DNA of 10,309 nt from Chloroflexota bacterium (GTDB taxonomy: Bacteria; Chloroflexota; Anaerolineae; UBA7937; B3-Chlor): positions 1 through 10,309 of the forward strand of contig JAUWYD010000022.1 of NCBI GenBank assembly GCA_030616025.1, written 5' to 3'. Made by a program: the position numbers and the translations under genes. Under the pieces are notes generated by a model. It ran no database searches. It saw only the letters and a program-made list of their open reading frames with translations, and was not told the DNA's origin. Positions 6,963-10,309 of this stretch are shown here, one piece after another; position 1 is the first letter of the stretch, and the number at the start of each line of letters is the position of its first letter.

Positions 6963-7977
6963 TTGCTACTGCCTCTTCTTCTTGTCGCCCTCACCATCTT
7001 GGCGGCCGTGGCGCCTGCGGTTCTATACAGCCTGCTCATCTGGTGGCTCGACAGATACGAGAAGGAACCCTGGGGCCTGCTCGGGGCGACCTTTGTCTGG
7101 GGAGCGATACCGGCCGTATGCTTCGCGCTCATGGGCGAGTTCATCCTTGAGATTCCCTTTTCCTGTGTGTTTGGCGAAGCGGCCGGGCAGGTGATCGGTG
7201 GAAGTGTGGTAGCTCCTGTGGTCGAGGAGGTAGTCAAGGGCTTTGCCGTTTTCGTCGTGTTCCTTGTCTTCAGGCGTGAGTTCGATGGTCTTCTGGACGG
7301 CATAGTCTACGGTGCACTGGTGGGGTTTGGCTTCGGCATGACGGAGAATGCATTCTACTTCGTAGGCGGGTTCCTGGAAGGAGGCGCTGCCGACTGGCTG
7401 CTCGTCGTCTTCTTATCGCACGGTGATCTTTGGCCTGAATCATGGCCTCTTCACCGCCATTACCGGCATCGGCTTCGGGTATGCAAGCATCGCTACCAGC
7501 GCGTGGCAGCGGTGGCTAGCACCTCCTGTGGCTTTGGGGGGGTCCATTGTGGTCCATGCTGTGCACAACGCCTCCACAAGCCTTGCTGCAGACCTATGTT
7601 GGCCAGTGCTGATCAGTCTCATGAATGATTGGGGCGGGGTCCTCATCATCCTCGTTATTGTGTTGTTGTCCTGGGACAGGGAGAGGTCGTGGATAGTGCG
7701 AGAATTGGACGACGAAATACGCGCCGGCACGATAACCAAGGCCGAGTACGGAATCGTTGCTTCCTATTGGCGCCGTATCGCTACGCAATGGAAGGCCTTG
7801 TCCAGGCACGGCGTGCAGCACGCGCGTGGGGTGAGGAGGCTCCACCAACTGGCGACGGAGTTGGCTTTCAGGAAGCACCGTCTGCACGGCGAGCGGGACA
7901 CGAGGAGGAGCGAAGAGGAGGTCGCGTTACTGAGGGGGGAAATCAAGGCTCTGAGGGCCCAGACAACCAATTGGTGA
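6963..7977 (+). pseudogene. PrsW-family intramembrane metalloprotease, split by a frameshift near 7415
   Basis: Two overlapping reading frames encode one PrsW-like protein. The first (TTG 6963, preceded by AGAGGA; open to 7628) gives transmembrane helices, DRYEKEP (30-36), EEVVK (88-92) and FGMTEN (124-129), matching the family's D-YEKEP, EExxK and FxxxEN motifs. After about residue 151 it turns into nonfamily sequence. The family sequence resumes one frame over with RTVIFGLNHGLFTAITGIG (from about 7417) and VVHAVHNA, carrying the expected metal-binding His residues, and ends at 7977. One surplus base in TTCTTATCG (7410-7418) would explain the break; removing it gives a continuous product of about 337 residues. 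The last 100 residues are charged and helical, probably a cytosolic tail. All catalytic motifs survive on the two sides, so sequencing error or recent mutation is likelier than old decay. PrsW proteases cleave membrane-bound substrates such as anti-sigma factors; the target here is unknown. Confidence 0.85.
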
Positions 7978-7997
7978 ACCGAAAGGGGACGTGCTAG

Positions 7998-9350
7998 ATG
8001 AACGAGAATACAAAGCGGTGCCCAGCGTGTGAAGTGCACAATCCAGATGCGGCCAATTTCTGCTTCAATTGCGGCGCGACTTTGGGGAGGCGAAAGCCGG
8101 TGGGGCGGAGACGAAGGGTTGTGATAACGGGACTGGGAGCCATCACCCCCCTCGGTCTGACTGCGGAGGCAACCTGGCAGGGTCTTGTCGAAGGACGCTC
8201 CGGTGTGAGTTTGATAACTGAAGTGAACGTCGAGGAGTATCCCACCAAGATAGGTGGGTTGGTAAGAGGTTTCGACCCTCGTAAGTACATGGATCGCAAG
8301 GAGGCACGCCGAATGGGCCGCTACAGCCAGTTGGGCGTGGCTGCGGCAGGGATGGCGCTCGAGGACGCTGGTTTGGGCTCTGATGGCATTGATAGCGAAG
8401 AGGCCGGGGTAATACTAGGCACCAGCGGCGGTGGCGCGATCGAGGAGTGTGAGAAGGCGTGCAGGGTCTTGTTGACCAAAGGAGGGATGCGGATCTCTCC
8501 GTTCTTCGCGGTGACGGTGAGTCTTAACGTTGCTGCTCACCACATAAGCTGCACATATGGGCTTGAGGGCTACAATTCCACAGTGGTCACAGCCTGCGCG
8601 GCCGGAACTCAAGCGATAGGTGAGGCTACTGAAGTGATCCGTCGTGGGGCGGCGCAGATCATGGTCGCAGGGGGCACGGAATCCGGCATCTGTGAGTTGA
8701 GCGTGATTGCCTTCTCCGTAGCGCGTGGCTACTCACGCCGCAACGATGAGCCGGAAAGGGCGTCTCGCCCCTTTGATGCCGACCGCGATGGCTTTGTGCC
8801 GGCAGAGGGGGCTGGTGTCCTCATCCTTGAGGAGCTGGAGCATGCCTTGGATCGCGGGGCGCGCATTTATGCCGAGGTGCTGGGCTACGCGGGCACTTCA
8901 GATACCTATCATCTGATCGCACCCGACCCTGAGGGCAAAGCGGCGGCCCGAGCCATGGCTAGGGCTGTGGAGGATGCTCAGGTGTCCTTGGAGGACATAG
9001 ACTATATCAACGCTCATGCTACCTCGACCATGCTGGGTGACGTGGCTGAGACCGTGGCGATCAAAAGGGCTTTCGGGGAGCGTGCCTATCATATACCCAT
9101 AAGCGCCACCAAATCCATGACAGGACACTTGATTGGTGCTGCGGGGGGCGTCGAGGCGGTGGCGTGCGTGCTTACCATTCGTGACAACGTTATACATCCC
9201 ACCATCAACCTTGACAATCCCGATCCTGAGTGCGACCTGGATTATGTGCCCCACGTGGCACGAGAGGCCCAGGTGGAAGTCGTGCTCGCCAATTCCTTTG
9301 GCTTGGGAGGACAGAACGCTTGCCTTGTCTTGGGCAGGTACCAGGACTGA
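7998..9350 (+). CDS. fabF: Beta-ketoacyl-ACP synthase II with N-terminal zinc ribbon
   Basis: A 450-residue thiolase-fold condensing enzyme that extends acyl-ACP with malonyl-ACP in type II fatty-acid synthesis. The KAS II signature is intact: VVITGLGAITPLG (41-53), nucleophile Cys200 in VTACAAGTQ, His340 in NAHATST, Lys372 in SATKSMTGH, His377, and the terminal NSFGLGGQNACLV. Typical FabF is about 410 residues and begins at the RRVVITG strand. The extra 37 residues form a zinc ribbon, CPAC (8-11) and CFNC (22-25), followed by a basic linker. ATG 7998 is preceded by AAGGGG, and the zinc-ribbon reading starts there, so the extension is not a start-site artefact. It begins 20 bp after the PrsW frame and probably shares its transcript. 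The ribbon's role is unknown; it could mediate protein contacts. Lacking the surrounding fab cluster, it could also serve a specialised lipid pathway. Confidence 0.94.
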   Translation: MNENTKRCPACEVHNPDAANFCFNCGATLGRRKPVGRRRRVVITGLGAITPLGLTAEATWQGLVEGRSGVSLITEVNVEEYPTKIGGLVRGFDPRKYMDRKEARRMGRYSQLGVAAAGMALEDAGLGSDGIDSEEAGVILGTSGGGAIEECEKACRVLLTKGGMRISPFFAVTVSLNVAAHHISCTYGLEGYNSTVVTACAAGTQAIGEATEVIRRGAAQIMVAGGTESGICELSVIAFSVARGYSRRNDEPERASRPFDADRDGFVPAEGAGVLILEELEHALDRGARIYAEVLGYAGTSDTYHLIAPDPEGKAAARAMARAVEDAQVSLEDIDYINAHATSTMLGDVAETVAIKRAFGERAYHIPISATKSMTGHLIGAAGGVEAVACVLTIRDNVIHPTINLDNPDPECDLDYVPHVAREAQVEVVLANSFGLGGQNACLVLGRYQD

Positions 9351-9396
9351 GCTGACACACACCCAGGCCTGGTGGTCGTAGCCTGGCAATCGCAAT

Positions 9397-9425
9397 TTGA
9401 CATCTTCACTCATTTGTGGCATACT
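9397..9425 (+). promoter_or_regulatory. Promoter of the T-box-controlled unit
   Basis: TTGACA (9397-9402), a 17-bp spacer and CATACT (9420-9425) match the consensus 6/6 and 4/6. The start point would be near 9432, just before the base of T-box stem I, which supports the assignment. Confidence 0.6.
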
Positions 9426-9431
9426 ATCAGC

Positions 9432-9730
9432 AAATCGCAAAGGCTTTGATGGAAACGAGTAGGCGGCCAGCCATCGTTCAGAGAGTCCGGGCAGGTGCGA
9501 GCCGGATACGAGGGCCCCGCTGAAAATCCTTCCGGAGCCGCCAACCGAAATGGCTGTCAATGGATGGCCAGAGTAGACTTGGCCGGGAACGTCGCCCGTT
9601 ATCAATGTCGAGGGTATGAACGCGTACCCTTCTGAGAGTGAGCGGGCAACCGCTAAGTAGGGTGGTACCGCGGGGGTGTGATCTTGCGAGGACGGCTCTC
9701 GTCCCTATGAGGGGCGAGGGCTTCTTGTTT
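9432..9730 (+). promoter_or_regulatory. T-box riboswitch leader, specifier AUC (isoleucine)
   Basis: A cis-acting RNA that senses uncharged tRNA and prevents early termination when it is bound. Stem I holds GGAA (9451-9454), the AGTA box (9458-9461), helix GGCGG/CCGCT (9462-9466 with 9517-9521), AGAGAG and GGTGCGAGC in the distal part, then GAAA (9522-9525), the specifier ATC (9526-9528) and TTCCGGAG (9530-9537). The order and spacing match the B. subtilis glyQS leader, as I recall it, base for base around the specifier. Stem II (GGCCA/TGGCC, 9566-9570 with 9580-9584) follows, then a CCCGTTATC element, stem III (AGGGTA/TACCCT, 9611-9616 with 9625-9630) and a GCAA-capped hairpin (9641-9654). 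The T-box proper, AGGGTGGTACCGCG (9659-9672), has UGGU, which pairs with a discriminator A, as tRNA(Ile) has. CGTCCCT (9700-9706) is the antiterminator partner. The class is certain; the specifier reading is probable, with C instead of the usual purine after it. Confidence 0.95.
9695..9730 (+). terminator. Rho-independent terminator of the T-box leader
   Basis: GCTCTCGTCCC (9695-9705) pairs with GGGGCGAGGGC (9711-9721) in an 11-bp stem with two G-U pairs and a 5-nt loop, followed by the T-rich TTCTTGTTT (9722-9730). Its left arm contains the CGTCCC needed by the antiterminator, so the two structures exclude each other. Confidence 0.9.
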
Positions 9731-9742
9731 GAGGGAGGGCAT

Positions 9743-10309
9743 TTGGCAGTTGTCCGCGAAGCTCAGTGGGATGACTTCACTGAGGTGCTGAGGCTGCACA
9801 AGCAGGCGAGCGAGTTTCATGGGCGTTTGGACCCTAGGCTGGCTCCAGACTCAGAGGATTTGGAGAAGTTCGGGAAAGCGGTGCAGCGGATGCTGGGAAG
9901 GCGACGACATCGGATCTTCGTGGCCCAGGAGAGCCGGGGTGAGGGATTGGTGGGGTATGCCATGGGCCAGATCGTGGACAACAGGCCTTTCGCTCTCCCA
10001 GAGTTTGGCTATGTAGGCTGCCTGCATGCTGATGAGGCGTGGCGCGCGCAAGGAATCGGACGAGCTCTCTCAGTGACGATACATGAGTGGTTCAAGGCGG
10101 AGGGGTTGGACGCGGCCCAGGTTGATGTGCCCCACCGCAATCCCGTAGCGCAGCGCTTCTGGGAGAGGAGGGGGTTCACCAACTTCCTGGATCATCTTTG
10201 GTGCGAAACGGAAGCCGAGGTGACGGCGGTTGTGGAAGAGCGTGTGCTTGTGGGTAAGGCGCAGATTGGCCATGTGGATGCCGTGCTTTCGCTGTGGAAA
10301 GAGATGATG
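9743..10309 (+). CDS. GNAT-family N-acetyltransferase, probably tandem GNAT (3' end outside window)
   Basis: An open frame of 189 codons from TTG 9743 to the window edge, following GGAGG (9734-9738) at 4-nt spacing. The first GNAT domain is complete: an N-terminal strand and helix (VVREAQWDDFTEVLRLHKQA), IFVAQE and GLVGYAMGQI (58-77), the acetyl-CoA loop RAQGIGRAL (101-109), and NPVAQRFWERRGF (133-145). From about residue 168, VLVGKAQIGHVDAVLSLWKE repeats the pattern of the first strand and helix, so a second GNAT domain probably begins and is cut off. GNAT enzymes move an acetyl group from acetyl-CoA to an amine; the acceptor is not predictable here. The gene is the first after an apparent isoleucine T-box with only 12 nt between terminator and start, so its expression should rise when tRNA(Ile) is uncharged. 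The TTG start relies on the Shine-Dalgarno site; another in-frame TTG at 9725 lies inside the terminator T-tract. Confidence 0.88.
   Translation, partial: MAVVREAQWDDFTEVLRLHKQASEFHGRLDPRLAPDSEDLEKFGKAVQRMLGRRRHRIFVAQESRGEGLVGYAMGQIVDNRPFALPEFGYVGCLHADEAWRAQGIGRALSVTIHEWFKAEGLDAAQVDVPHRNPVAQRFWERRGFTNFLDHLWCETEAEVTAVVEERVLVGKAQIGHVDAVLSLWKEMM

Noticed and set aside
9363..9386. CCAGGC/GCCTGG inverted repeat after the FabF stop, as a terminator
   Set aside because: A 6-bp stem with a 12-nt loop and no T-run after it; not enough for a rho-independent terminator call.
8898..9605. Minus-strand frame of 235 codons
   Set aside because: Antisense to the FabF 3' half and to the T-box stem I; a shadow frame.

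Overview
The window is bacterial DNA of moderately high GC content. It has sigma-70-type promoters with near-consensus hexamers, strong Shine-Dalgarno sites and frequent GTG/TTG starts. The gene styles (DUF123/GIY-YIG protein, EF-G2-type paralogue, soluble GAF histidine kinase beside a double-HTH XRE protein, zinc-ribbon FabF, T-box leader) suggest Chloroflexota or a related lineage. That assignment is an impression from protein style, not a proof.

Layout. (1) 1-425, minus: the 5' part of a DUF123/GIY-YIG-like nuclease gene running off the left edge. (2) 426-559: a divergent control region with a near-consensus plus-strand promoter, whose -35 overlaps a candidate minus-strand promoter for the nuclease gene. 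(3) 560-2632, plus: an EF-G-like GTPase of the EF-G2 type, with Tyr instead of the catalytic His in DTPGH. (4) 2696-5743, minus: a probable transcription unit of a double-HTH XRE regulator, a soluble GAF-GAF histidine kinase overlapping it at the stop codon, and, 97 bp further on, a TPR protein. (5) 5744-6275: a divergent promoter pair with an imperfect palindrome between the two -35 boxes, then about 430 bp without a convincing gene but with strong inverted repeats. (6) 6276-9350, plus: a tightly spaced row of a PHP-domain phosphoesterase, a PrsW-type membrane protease broken by a frameshift, and a beta-ketoacyl-ACP synthase II carrying an N-terminal zinc ribbon. (7) 9351-9742: a promoter and a complete T-box riboswitch (specifier read as AUC, isoleucine; T-box UGGU; terminator/antiterminator). 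(8) 9743-10309, plus: a GNAT acetyltransferase, probably of tandem-domain type, running off the right edge.

How the parts work together. The XRE-kinase-TPR unit looks like a cytosolic sensory module whose own promoter may be controlled by the XRE protein. No response regulator lies next to the kinase. The PHP-PrsW-FabF row is probably one transcript linking a phosphoesterase, a membrane protease and fatty-acid elongation, but no shared pathway is evident. The most notable element is the T-box. It appears to place a GNAT acetyltransferase, rather than an aminoacyl-tRNA synthetase or a biosynthetic enzyme, directly under uncharged tRNA(Ile) sensing, although more genes of the unit may lie beyond the edge.
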